Source: Stramonita haemastoma
Lineage: Eukaryota; Mollusca; Gastropoda; Neogastropoda; Muricidae
Assembly: GCA_030674155.1 (NCBI GenBank)
Contig: CM060342.1
Location: forward strand, 19,978,866-20,042,865
Length of the DNA: 64,000 nucleotides
Direction: 5' to 3'
Positions 35,401 through 46,620 of this stretch are shown one piece after another (position 1 is the first letter of the stretch; each line of letters begins with the position of its first letter). The position numbers were made by a program, and so were the translations under genes. The notes under the pieces were generated by a model that worked only from the letters and a program-made list of their open reading frames with translations, searched no databases and was not told the origin of the DNA.

Positions 35401-35690
35401 GCTTTCTCAGCTCTTGAGGGCGTCGGAGTCGCCACAAGTCCGGCGCCACACACGTCGAAGATGGTAGGGGAGCGAGTATGCATCCGGTGCCACATTGTCC
35501 TGGTGCTTTGAGGTCTGTAACTGTGCAAAAGTCGGGGCAGGACGGGCCTGAATACGGCTCTTAGGGGCCCGTCTTTGCCCCAAACGGCACCTTTTTGGCA
35601 GGGGGGTGGGTATGCATGCGCGCACGAGCCCGCGCGCTGGTGTTTGTCAGGGCGTTTGTTTGTGTGCGCCCATGTGGCGGGAACACGATA
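32421..35690. repeat. ~390-bp satellite array, block 1 (about 8 monomers)
   Basis: Markers such as CCCTGCTTGGTTTTCGGTGC recur about every 391 bases (near 32609, 32999, 33389, 33780). Each monomer holds a palindrome CGTACACTGTACG, an inverted repeat TTTGGGGC...GCCCCAAA and an alternating purine-pyrimidine stretch (ATGCATGCGCGCACGCACGC). Open frames of 100-300 codons on both strands follow from the repeat and are not treated as genes. Confidence 0.95.
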
Positions 35691-35830
35691 GCCTAGTGGT
35701 TAGAACATTCTAACATTAAAATAGAAAATAAAACACAAACATGGGGACTGGATGTAAAAAGCACAAGAGTGCTTATTCTATTATCCTCAATATAAAAGAA
35801 TAAATAAAATGATAAATGAACAAAATAAAA
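35691..35830 (+). mobile_element. SINE remnant, head joined directly to tail (block insert 1)
   Basis: The A-box-like GATAGCCTAGTGGTTAGAAC is followed almost at once by the alternative tail (GGGGACTGGATGTAAAAAGC, TGCTTATTCTATTATCCTCA, AAAGAATAAATAAAATG). The core is deleted. The same internally deleted form occurs at 39231, 42391 and 54920. Confidence 0.75.
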
Positions 35831-35838
35831 CACAAACA

Positions 35839-35905
<67 letters not shown>
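35831..35905 (+). repeat. (AC)n microsatellite in block insert 1
   Basis: An AC run between the SINE remnant and the phosphatase exon. Confidence 0.95.
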
Positions 35906-35906
<1 letters not shown>

Positions 35907-35991
35907 TACACACAAACACTATACCTTCCCATAAAACTGGGGAAAAGAAAAAGGGGGGGAGAGGGAAAGAAATCCAAGGACACCAACCAAC

Positions 35992-36088
35992 CTATTGCTC
36001 GAGACACAGTGACGCTGCCATTGACGCGCCAAACCCCAAAGGCGTTGGTCACCAATCCTCCCAGCTCCTCATTACGTCTCCTCTCATC
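35992..36088 (-). pseudogene. PP2C (PPM1E/F-like) exon E, copy 1 in satellite
   Basis: This 97-base exon has the acceptor GACAATTTCAG and the donor GCAATAG|GTTGGT. It reads [20 protein letters not shown], then [25 protein letters not shown] is the PP2C motif that precedes the catalytic Asp of GD. It would join exon D in phase 0 (NRE|DERRR). This copy has Asn where the other three have Ile (RRIEELGG). No stop is present. No companion exons lie beside it; it sits in an insert inside a satellite array. Confidence 0.8.
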
Positions 36089-36174
36089 CTGAAATTGTCA
36101 AACAACAACAACGACAGATTATATACATGTATGTATTTTTGATCCTGTTATGTCCAACCCCTCCTTTCTAACCA

Positions 36175-39100
36175 AGCCCTGCTTGGTTTTCAGTGCGTAC
36201 ACTGTACGAGATTTCCTTGCCACAAACTAACTTTCTCAGCTCTTTCAGGGCGTCGGTGTCACCACAAGTCCGGCGCCACACACGTCGAAGATGGTAGGGG
36301 AGCGAGTATGCATCCGGTGCCATATTGACTCGTTGCCTTGGGGTCTGTAACCGTGCAAAAGTCGGGGCAGGACGGGCCTGAAAACGGCTCTTTGGGGTCC
36401 GTCATTGCCCCAAACGGCACCTTTTTGGCAGGGGGGTGGGTATGCATTTGTGCACGCACGCGCGCGCTGGTGTTTGTCAGTGCGTTTGTTTGTGTGCGCG
36501 CATGTGGCGGAGACCCTGCAGTTTGCTCTGGTGCATCATATTGCTGTATATTGTCATTATTATTGTGCGCCCTGCTTGGTTTTCGGTATGTACACTGTAC
36601 GCGATTTCCTTGCCACAAACTAGCTTTCTCAGCTCTTGAGGGCGTCGGTGTCGCCACAAGTCCGGCGCCAAACACGTCGAAGATGGTAGGGGAGCGAGTA
36701 TGCATACGGTGCCATATTGTCCCGGTGCCTTGGGGTCTGTATACGTGCAAAAGTCGGAGCAGAACGGGCCTGAAAACGGCTTTTTGGGGCCCGTCTTTCC
36801 CCAAACGGCTCCTTTTTGTCAGGGGGGTGGGTATGCATTCGCGCAAGCACGCACGCGCTGGTGTTCGTCAGTGCGTTTGTTTGTGTGCGCGCATGTGGCG
36901 GAGACCCTGTAGTATGCTGTGGTGCATCATACTGCTGTATATTGTCATTACTATTGTGCGCCCTGCTTGGTTTTCGGTGCGTACACTGTACCAGATTTCC
37001 TTCCCATAAACTAGCTTTCTGAGCTCTTGAGGGCGTCGGTGTCGCCACAAGTCCGGCGCCACTCACGTCGAAGATGGTAAGGGAGCGAGTATGCTTCCGG
37101 TGCAATATTGTCCCGGTGCTGTGGGGTCTGTAACCGTGCAATAGTCGGGGCAGGACGGGCGTGAAAACGGAACTTTGGGGCCCGTCTTTGCCCCAAACAG
37201 CACCTTTTTGTCAGGGGGGTGGGTATGCATGAGCACGCGTGCGTGCGCACTGGTGTTTGTCAGTGCGTTTGTTTGTGTGTGTGCCTGTGGCGGGTACCCT
37301 GCAGTTTGCTGTGGTGCATCATATTGCTGTACGTTGTTATTATTATTGTGCGCCCTGTTTGGTTTTCGGTGCGTACACTATACGAAATTTCCTTGCCACA
37401 AACTAGCTTTCTCAGCTCTTGAGGGCATCGGTGTCGCCACAAGTCCGGCGCCACACACGTCGAAGATGGTAGGGGAGCGAGTATGCATCCGGTGCAATAT
37501 TATCCCGGTGCAGTAGGGTCTGTAACCGTGCAAAAGTCGGGGCAGGACGGGCCTGTAAACGGCTCTTTGGGGCCAGTCTTTGCCCCAAACGGCGCTTGGC
37601 AAGAGGGTGGGTATGCATGCGCGAACGCACGCGTTCCCTGGTGTTTGTCAGTGTGTTTGTTAGTGTGCGCGCATGTGGCGGGGACCCCGCAGTTTACTGT
37701 GGTGCATCATATTGTTGTATATTGTCATTATTATTGTGCGAACTGCTTGGTTTTCGGCGCGTACACTGTACGAGATTTCCTTGCCACAAACTAGCTTTCT
37801 CAGCTCTTAAGGGCGTCGGTGTCCCCACACTCGTCGAAGATGGTACGGGAGCGAGTATGGATCCGGTGCGATATTGTCCCGGTACCTTGGGGTCTGCAAC
37901 CGTGCAAAAGTCGGGACAAGACGGGCCTGAAAACGGCTCTTTGGGGCCCGTCTTTGCCCCAAACGGCACCTTTTTGACAGGGGGGTGGGCATGCATGCGC
38001 GCACGCTTGTGTTTGTCAGTGCGTTTGTTTGTGTGCGCACATGTGGCGGAGAGCCTGCAGTATGCTGTGGTGCATCATATTGCTGTATATTGTCATCATT
38101 ATTGTGCCCCTGCTTGGTTTTCGGTGTGTACACTGTACCAGATTTCCTTGCCACAAACTAGCTTTCTCAGCTCTTGAGGGCGTCGGTGACGCCACAAGTC
38201 CGGCGCCACACACGTCGAAAATGGTAGGGGAGGAAGTATGCATCCGGCGCTATTTTGTCCCGGTGCCTTGGGGTCTGTAACCGTGCAAAAGTCAGGGCAG
38301 GACGGGACTGAAAACTGCTCTTTGTGGCCCGTCTTTGCCCCAAACGGCACCTCTTTGGCAGAGGGGTGGGTACGTATGTGCGCAAGCACGCAAGCGCTGG
38401 TGTTTGTCAGTGCGTTTGTTTGTATGTGCATATGTGGTGGGGACTCTGCAGTTTGCTGTGGTGCATCATATTGCTGTATATTGTCATTATTATTGTGCGA
38501 CCTGCTTGATTTTCGGTGCGGACACTATACCAGATTTCCTTGCCACAAACTACCTTTCTCAGCTCTTGTGGGCGTCGGTGTCGCCACAAGTCCGGCGCCA
38601 CACACGTCGAAGATGGTAGTGGAGCGAGTATGCATCCGGTGTAATATTGTCCCAGTGCCTTGGGGTCTGTAACCGTGCAAAAGTCGGGGCAGGACGGGCC
38701 TGAAAACGGCTCTTTGGGGCCTGTCTTTGCCCCAAACGGAACCTTTTTGGAAGGGGGGTGGGTATGGATTCGGGAACGCTCGCATGCGCTGGTGTTTGTC
38801 AGTGCGTTTGTTTGTGTGTGCGCATGTGGCGGGAACCCTGCAGTTTGCTCTGGTGCATCATATTGCTGTATATTGTCATTATTATTGTGCGCCCTGCTTG
38901 GTTTTCGGTGCGTAGAGTGTACGAGATTTCCTTGCCACAAACTAGCTTTCTCAGGTCTTGTGGGCGTCGGTGTCGCCACAAGTCCGGCGCCACACACGTC
39001 GAAGATGGTATGTTAGCGAGTATGCATCCGGTGCCACATTGTCCCGGTGCCTTGAGGTCTGTAACCGTGCAAAAGTCGGGGCAGGACGGGCCTGAATACG

Positions 39101-39230
39101 GCTCTTTGGGGCCCGTCTTTGCCCCAAACGGCACTTTTTTGGCAGGGGGGGTGGGTATGCATGCGCGCACGCGTGCGCGCGCTGGTGTTTGTCAGGGCGT
39201 TTGTTTGTGTGCGCCCATGTGGCGGGAACA
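36175..39230. repeat. ~390-bp satellite array, block 2 (about 8 monomers)
   Basis: The array resumes at CCCTGCTTGGTTTTCAGTGC directly after the exon E insert. A monomer subtype with a GGACACTATACCAG variant (near 38520), followed by one with GGATTCGGGAACGCTCGCAT (near 38766), occurs at the same distance from the next insert as in block 1. Confidence 0.95.
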
Positions 39231-39370
39231 GGATAGCTTAGTGGTTGGAACATTCTAACATTAAAATAGAAAATAAAACACAAATATGGGGACTGGATGT
39301 AAAAAAGCATATGAGTGCTTATTCTATTATCCTCAATATAAAAGAATTAATAAAATGATAAATAAACAAA
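39231..39370 (+). mobile_element. SINE remnant (block insert 2)
   Basis: Same head-to-tail deleted form as at 35691, beginning GATAGCTTAGTGGTTGGAAC. Confidence 0.75.
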
Positions 39371-39373
39371 ATA

Positions 39374-39375
<2 letters not shown>

Positions 39376-39440
<65 letters not shown>
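39376..39440 (+). repeat. (AC)n microsatellite in block insert 2
   Basis: An AC run in the same place as in the other inserts. Confidence 0.95.
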
Positions 39441-39444
<4 letters not shown>

Positions 39445-39522
39445 ACAAACTATACCTTCCCATAAAACTGGGGAAAAGAAAAAGGGGGGGAGAGGGAAGG
39501 AAATCCAAGGACACCAACCAAC

Positions 39523-39619
39523 CTATTGCCCGAGACACAGTGACGCTGCCATTGACGCGCCAAACCCCAAAGGCGTTGGTCACCAATCCTCCCAGCTCTT
39601 CAATACGTCTCCTCTCATC
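39523..39619 (-). pseudogene. PP2C exon E, copy 2 in satellite
   Basis: Same borders and 97-base length as copy 1. It reads [33 protein letters not shown] with no stop and both splice sites intact. It lies about 3.53 kb from copy 1. The Ile of RRIEE agrees with the usual PPM1E/F residue, so this may be closest to the parental exon. Confidence 0.8.
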
Positions 39620-39704
39620 CTGAAATTGTCAAAGAACAACGACAGATTATATACATGTATGTATTTTTCATCCTGTTGAGTCCAACCCCTCCTTTCTAAC
39701 CAAG

Positions 39705-42390
39705 CCCTGCTTGGTTTTCAGTGCGTACACTGTACGAGATTTCCTTACCAAATACTACCTTTCTCAGCTCTTGAGGGCGTCGGTGTCGCCACAAGTCCGG
39801 CGCCACACACGTCGAAGATGGTAGGGGAACGAGTATGCACCGGCACCATATTGTCTCGGTGCCTTGGGTCTGTAACCCTGCAAAAGTCGGGGCAGGACGG
39901 GCCTGAAAACGGGTCTTTTGGGCCCGGCTTTGCCCCAAACTGCACCTTTTTGGCAGGGGGGTGGGTATGCATGCGCCTTCCTTGCGCGCGCGCTGGTGTT
40001 TGTCAGTGCGTTTGTTTGTGTGCGCGCATGTGACAGGGACCCTGCACTTTGCTGTGGGGCATCATATTGCTGTATAATGTCATTATTATTGTGCGCCCTG
40101 CTTGGTTTTCGGTGCGTACACTGTACGAGATTTCCTTGCCACAAACTAGCTTTCTCAGCTCTTGAGGGCGTCGGTGTCGCCACAAGTCCGGCGCTACACA
40201 CGTCGAAGATGGTAAGGGAGCGAGAATGCATACGGTGCCATATTGTCCCGGTGCCTTGGGGTCTGTAACCGTGGAAAAGACGGGGCAGGACGGGCCTGAA
40301 AACGGCTCTTTGGTGCCCGCCTTTGCCCGAAACGGCACCGGTTCGGAATGGGGGTAGTTATGCATGCGCGTACGAATGCGCGTGCTGGTGTGTGTCAGTG
40401 CGTTTGTTTGTGTAAGTGCATTTGGCGAGGACCCTGCAGTTTGCTGTGGTGCATCATATTGCTGTATATTGTCATTATTATTGTGCGCCCTGCTTGGTTT
40501 TCGGTGCGTACACTGTGCAAGCTTTCCTTGCCACAAACTAGCTTTCTTAGCTCTTGAGGGCGTCGGTGTCGCCACAAGTCCGGCGCCACACACGTTGAAG
40601 ATGGTAAGGGAGCGAGTATGCATCCGGTGCAATATTGTCCCAGTGCCTTGGGGTCTGTAACCGTGCAAAAGTCGGGACAGGTCAGGCCAGAAAACGGCTC
40701 TTCTGGGCCCGTCTTTGCCCCAAACGGCACCTTTTTGGCAGGGGGGTGGGTATGCATACGCGCACGCACGCGCGCGCTGGTGTTTGTCAGTGCGTTTGTT
40801 TGTGTCCGCGCATGTGGCGGGGACCCTTCACTTTGCTGTGGTGTATCATATTGCTGTATATTGTCATTATTATCATGCGTCCTGTTTGGTTTTTGGTGGG
40901 TACACTGTACGAGATTTCCTTGCCACAAACTAGCTTTCTAAGCTTTAGAGGGCGTCGGTGTCGCCACAAATCCGGTGCCACTCACGTAAAAGATGGCAAG
41001 GGAGCCAGTATGCGTCCGGTGCCATATCGTGACGGTGCCTTGCGGTCTGTAACCGTGCAAAAGTCGGGGCAGGACGGGCCTGAAAACGGCTCTTTGGTGC
41101 CCGTTTTTGCCCAATCCGGCACCTTTTTCTCAGGGGGATGGGTATGCATTTGCGCCCGCACGCACCCGATGGTGATTGTCAGTGCGTTTGTTTGTGTGTA
41201 CGCAAGTGGCGGGGACACTTCAGTTTACTGTGGTGCATCATATTGCTGTATACTGTTATTATTATTGTGCGACCTGCTGGGTTTTCGGTGCGTACACTGT
41301 ACGAGATTTCCTTGCTACGAACTAGCTTTCTTAACTCTTAAGGGCGTCGGTGTCGCAACAAGTCCGGCGCCACACACGTCAAAGATGGTAGGGGAGCGAG
41401 TATGCATCCGGTGCCACATTGTCCCGGTGCCTTGGGGTCTAAAACCGTGCAAAAGTCGGGGCAGGACGGGCCTGAAAACGGCTCTTTGGGGCCCGTCTTT
41501 GCCCCAAACGGAAACGTTTTGGCAGGGGGGTGGATTTGGATGCCGGCACTTGTGCACGCACTGGTGTTTGTCAGTGCGTTTGTTTGTGTGCGCGCATGTG
41601 ACAGGGACCCTGCACTTTGCTGTGGTGTATCATATTGCTGTATATTGTCATTATTATTGTGCGCCCTGCTTGGTTTTCGGTGCGTAAACTGTACGCGATT
41701 TCCTTGCCACAAACTAGCTTTCTCAGCTCTTGAGGGCGTCGGTGTCGCCACAAGTCCGGCGCCACACACGTTGAAGATGGTAGGGGAGCTAGTGTGCATC
41801 CGGTGCAATATTGTCCGGTGCCTTGGGGTCTGTAAACGTGCAAAAGTCGGGGCATGACGGGCCTGAAAATGGCTGTTTGGGGCCAGTCTTTGCCCAAGAT
41901 GGCACCTTTTTGGCAGGGGGGTGGGTATGCATGCGTGCACTCACGCGTGCGCTAGTGTTTGTCAGTGCGTTTGTTTGTGTGAGCACATGTGTCGGGGACA
42001 CTGCAGTTTGCTGTGGTGCATGATATTGCTGTATATTGTCATCATTATTATGCGCCCTGCTTGGTTTTCGGCGCGTACACTGTACGGGATTTCCTTGCAA
42101 CAAACTAGCTTTTCTCAGCCCTTGAGGGCGTCTGAGTCGCCACAAGTCCGACACCACACACGTCGAAGATGGTATGTTAGCGAGTATGCATCCGGTGCCA
42201 CATTGTCTTGGTGCCTTGGGGTCTGTAACCGTGCAAAAGTCGGGGCAGGACGGGCCTGAATACGGCTCTTAGGGGCCCGTCTTTGCTGTAAACGGCACCT
42301 TTTTGGCAGGGGGGTGGGTATGCATGCGTACACGCGCACGCGCGCTGGTGTTTGTCAGGGCGTTTGTTTGTGTGCGTGCATGTGGCGGGA
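39705..42390. repeat. ~390-bp satellite array, block 3 (about 7 monomers)
   Basis: Same satellite. The penultimate monomer (about 41935-42170), with GTGTCGGGGACACTGCAG and AGTCCGACACC, is of the subtype that begins block 1 (32530-32710), which points to unequal exchange between blocks. Confidence 0.95.
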
Positions 42391-42539
42391 ACAGGATAGC
42401 CTAGTGGTTAGAACATTCTAACATTAAAATAGAAAATAAAACGCAAACATGGGGACTGGATATAAAAAAGCACATGAGTGCCTATTCTATTATCCTCAAT
42501 ATAAAAGAATAAATAAAATGATAAATAAACAAAATAAAA
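42391..42539 (+). mobile_element. SINE remnant (block insert 3)
   Basis: Same head-to-tail deleted form as at 35691, with GGACTGGATATAAAAAAGCA. Confidence 0.75.
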
Positions 42540-42577
42540 CACACACACACACACACACCACACACACACACGCACCC

Positions 42578-42613
<36 letters not shown>

Positions 42614-42670
42614 CACGCACCACACACCACACACACACACACACACACACGAACACACACACAAACACAC
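42540..42670 (+). repeat. (AC)n / (ACGC)n microsatellite in block insert 3
   Basis: AC repeats with a central (ACGC)n stretch, unlike the pure AC of the other inserts. Confidence 0.95.
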
Positions 42671-42741
42671 TATACATTCCCATAAAACTGGGGAAAAGAA
42701 AAAGGGGGGAGAGGGAAAGAAATCCAAGGACACCAACCAAC

Positions 42742-42838
42742 CTAATGCCAGAGACACAGTGACGCTGCCATTGACGCGCCAAACCCCAAAGGCGTTGGTC
42801 ACCAATCCTCCCAGCTCCTCAATACGTCTCCTCTCATC
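42742..42838 (-). pseudogene. PP2C exon E, copy 3 in satellite
   Basis: Same 97-base exon with intact borders. The usual SRAIG end reads SLALG here (CTCTGGCATTAG), replacing two normally conserved residues. There is no stop. This copy looks the most drifted of the four. Confidence 0.8.
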
Positions 42839-42925
42839 CTGAAATTGTCAAACAACAACAACGACAGATTATATACATGTATGTATTTTTGATCCTGTTA
42901 AGTCCAACCCCTCCTTTCTAACCAA

Positions 42926-44394
42926 GCCCTGCTTGGTTTTCAGTGCGTACACTGTACGAGATTTCCTTGCCACAAACTAGCTTTCTCAGCTCTTGAGGGC
43001 GTCGGTGTCGCCACAAGTCTGGCGCCAAACACGTCGAAGATGGTAGGGGAGCGAGTATGCATCCGGTGCCATATTGTCCCGCTGCCTTGGGGTCTGTATC
43101 CGTGCAAAAGTCGGAGCAGGACGGGCCTGAAAACGGCTCTTTGGGGCCCGTCTTTCCCCAAACGGCACCTTTTTGGCAAGGGAGTGGGTATGCATTCGCG
43201 CACGCGTGCGCGCGCTATTGTTCGTCAGTGCGTTTGTTTGTGTGCGCGCATGGGACGGAGACCCTGCAGTTTGCTGTGGTGCATCATATTGCTGTATATT
43301 GTCATTATTATTGTGCGCCTTGCTGGTTTTCGGTGCGTACACTGTACCAGATTTCCTTCCCACAAACTAGCTTTCTGTAACCGTGCAAAAGTCGGGGCAG
43401 GACGGGCTTGAAAACGGCTCTTTTGGACCCGTCTTTGCCCAAAACGACACCTTTTTGTCAGGGGGTGGGTATGCATGCGCGCACAAGCGCGCACGCTGGT
43501 GTTTGTGAGTGCGTTTATTTGTGTGCGCGTATGTAGCGGGTACCCTGCAGTTTACTGTGGTGCAATATATTGCTGTATATTGTCATTACTATTGTGCACC
43601 CTGCTTGGTTTTCAGTGCGTACACTGTACGAGATTTCCTTGCCACAAACTAGCTTTCTCAGCTCTTGAGTGCGTCGGTGTCGCCACAAGTCCGGCGCAAC
43701 ACACGTCGAAGATGGTAGGGGAGCGAGTATGCATCCGCTGCCATATTGTCCTAATGCCTTGGGGTCTGTAACCGTGCAAAAGTCGGGGCAGGACGGGCCT
43801 GAAAACGGCTCTTTGGGGCCCTTGTTTGCCCCAAACGGCACCTTTTTGGCAGGGGGATGAGTTTGCATGCGCGAAGAGCGCGCGAACTGGTGTTTGTCAA
43901 TGCGTTTGTTTGTGTGCACGCATGTGGCGGGGACCCTGCAGTTTGTTGTGGTGCATGATATTGCTGTATATTGTCATTATTATTGTGCGCCCTGCTTGGT
44001 TTTCGGTGCGTACACAGTACCAGATTTCCTTGCCACAAACTAGCTTTCTCAGCTCTTGATGGAGTCGAAGTCGCCACAAGTCCGGCGCCATACACGTCGA
44101 AGATGGTAGGGGAGCGCGTATGCATCCGGTGCCATTTTGTCCCGGTGCCTTCAGGTCTGTAACCGTGGAAAAGTCAGGGCAGGACGGGCCTGAATACGGC
44201 TCTTTGGGGCCCGTCTTTGCCCCAAACGGCACCTCTTTGGCAGAGGGGTGGGTATGCATGCGCGCAAGCGCTTGTGTTTGTCAGTGCGTTTGTTTGTGTG
44301 TGCGAATGTGGCGGGGACTCTGCAGTTTGCTGTGAGGCATCGTATTGCTGTATATTGTTATTATTATTGTGCGCCCTGCTTGGTGCGCCCTGCT
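42926..44394. repeat. ~390-bp satellite array, block 4 (about 4 monomers)
   Basis: One monomer lacks about 120 bases: CTAGCTTTCT is joined directly to GTAACCGTGCAAAA at about 43378. The identical deletion occurs at about 55876. The block ends with a doubled GTGCGCCCTGCTTG that runs into TG repeats. Confidence 0.95.
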
Positions 44395-44409
44395 TGTGTG
44401 TGTGTGTGT

Positions 44410-44489
<80 letters not shown>

Positions 44490-44499
44490 TGTTTGTGTG

Positions 44500-44564
<65 letters not shown>

Positions 44565-44635
44565 TGTGTGTCTGTGTGTGTGTCTGTGTGTGTGTGTGTC
44601 TGTGTGTGTGTCTGTGTGTGTCTGTGTGTGTTTAT
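44395..44635 (+). repeat. (TG)n compound microsatellite
   Basis: TG repeats with CGTG and TCTG variants, about 240 bases, between the satellite and the minisatellite. Confidence 0.95.
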
Positions 44636-44689
44636 CTTCTTTTAGTGATGCATTAAACAAAAAGACTCGTTGGTTCTAGAACCTCAGCT

Positions 44690-46620
44690 GCTGTGTCGTA
44701 AAGAGGCAATTATCGTAAAGTAGCTATTGTCGTAAGGTAGCTATTGGCGTAAAGTAGCTATTGGTGTAAAGTAGCTGATATCGTACAGTAGCTATTATCG
44801 TAAAGTAGCTATTGGTGTAAAGTAGCTATTATCGTAAAGTAGCTATTGGTGTAAAGTAGCTATTATCGTAAGGTACCTATTGGTGAAAAGTACCTATTAT
44901 CGTAAAGTAGCTGTTATCGTAAGGTAGCTATTATCGTCTAGTAGCTATTGTAGTAAATTAGCTATTATCGTAAAGTAACGATAAGTGTAAAGTAGCTATT
45001 ATCGTAAAGTAGCTATTATAGTAAAGTAGCTATTATCGTAAAGTAGCTATTATCGTAAAGTAGCTATTATCGTACAGTAGCTTTTGGTGCAAAGAAGCTA
45101 TTAACGTAAAGTAGCTATTATCGTAAAGTAGCTCTAATAGCTATTATCGTAAAGTAGCTATTGGTGTAAAGTAGCTATTATCGTACAGAAGGTATTATCG
45201 TAAAGTAGCTATTATCGTAAAGTAGCTCTAATAGCTATTATCGTAAAGTAGCTATTGGTGTAAAGTAGCTATTATCGTAAAGTAGCTATTGTCGTAAAGT
45301 AGCTATTAGTGTAAAGTAGCTATTATCATTAAGTAGCTATTATGACAAAGTAGCTGTTATCGAAAAGTAGCTATTGTCATAAGGTAGCTATTATCATAAA
45401 GTAGCTATTATCGAAAAGTAGCAATTATGATAAAGTTATCAAAAGTAGCTATTATGTTAAAGTAGCTATTATCGAAAACTAGCTATTATTATTATAAAGT
45501 AGCTATTATTATAAAGTTAGCTGTTATCGTAAAGTAGCTAAAGTAGCTATTATGATAAAGTAGCTATTATGATAAAGTAGCTATTATCGAAAAATAGTTA
45601 CTATCATAAAGTAGCTATTATCAAATAGTATAATAGCTATGATCATAAATTAGCTATTATCATAAAGTAGCGATTACCGAAAAGTAGCTATTATCATAAA
45701 GTAGCTATTATGGTAAAGTAGCTATTATGGAAAAGTAGCTATTATGACAAAGTAGCTATTATCGAATAGTAGCTATTATCATAAAGTACTTATTATCATA
45801 AAATAGCTATTATTGTAAAGTAGCTAAGGTAGTTAGTATCATTAAGTAGCTAATATGATAAATTAGCTATTATCGAAAAGTAGCTATTATCATAAAGTAG
45901 CTATTATCAAAAGGAAGCTATTATGACAAAGTAGCTATCATGATAAAGTAGCTATTATCGAAAAGTAGCTATTATCATTAAGTAGCTATTATCCAAAAGT
46001 AGCTATTATCATAAAGTAGCTATTCTCATAAAGTAGCTATTATCAAAAAGTAGGTAAAGTAGTTATCGAAAAGTAGCTATTATGACAAAGTAGCTATTAT
46101 GACAAAGTAGCTATTATCAAATAGTAGCTATTATCATAAAGTAGCTAGTATCGTTAAGTAGCTAAAGTAGTAGCTATTACAATAAAATGGCTATTATGAC
46201 AAAGTAGGTTTTATCCAAAAGTAGCTATTATCGAAAAAGTAGCTATTATCGAAAAGAAGCTATTATCATAACGTAGCTAAAGTATGACAAAGTACCTTTT
46301 ATCGAAAAGTATCGAAAGTTGCTATTATCGAAAAGTAGCTATTATCATAAAATGGATGTTATGTAAAATGGATGTTATGACAAAGTAGCTATTATCGAAA
46401 AACAGCTTTTATCAAAAAGTACCTATTATCATAAAATGGCTCTTATCCAAAAGTAGCTCTGATCGAAAATTAGCTATTATCAAAAAGTAGCTATCACATT
46501 AAAATGGCTATACAAAGTAGCTTTTATCAAAAGTAGCTATTATCGAAAAGTAGCTATTATCGAAAAGTAGCTATTATCAAAAAATAGCTATTATGAAAAA
46601 GTAGCTATTACAATAAAATA
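44690..46620 (+). repeat. 17-bp minisatellite, GTAGCTATTATC type
   Basis: About 110 units of GTAAAGTAGCTATTATC. At the left many units are GGTGTAAAGTAGCTATT variants; to the right GTAAA is replaced by ATAAA and then GAAAA. Divergence is moderate throughout. Confidence 0.95.

Noticed and set aside
32355..44400. Many 100-350-codon frames on both strands in the satellite, for example a repeating SLPYHLRRVWRRTCGD peptide
   Set aside because: They follow the ~390-bp monomer (close to 130 codons) and its low stop density, change frame between monomers and occur on both strands.
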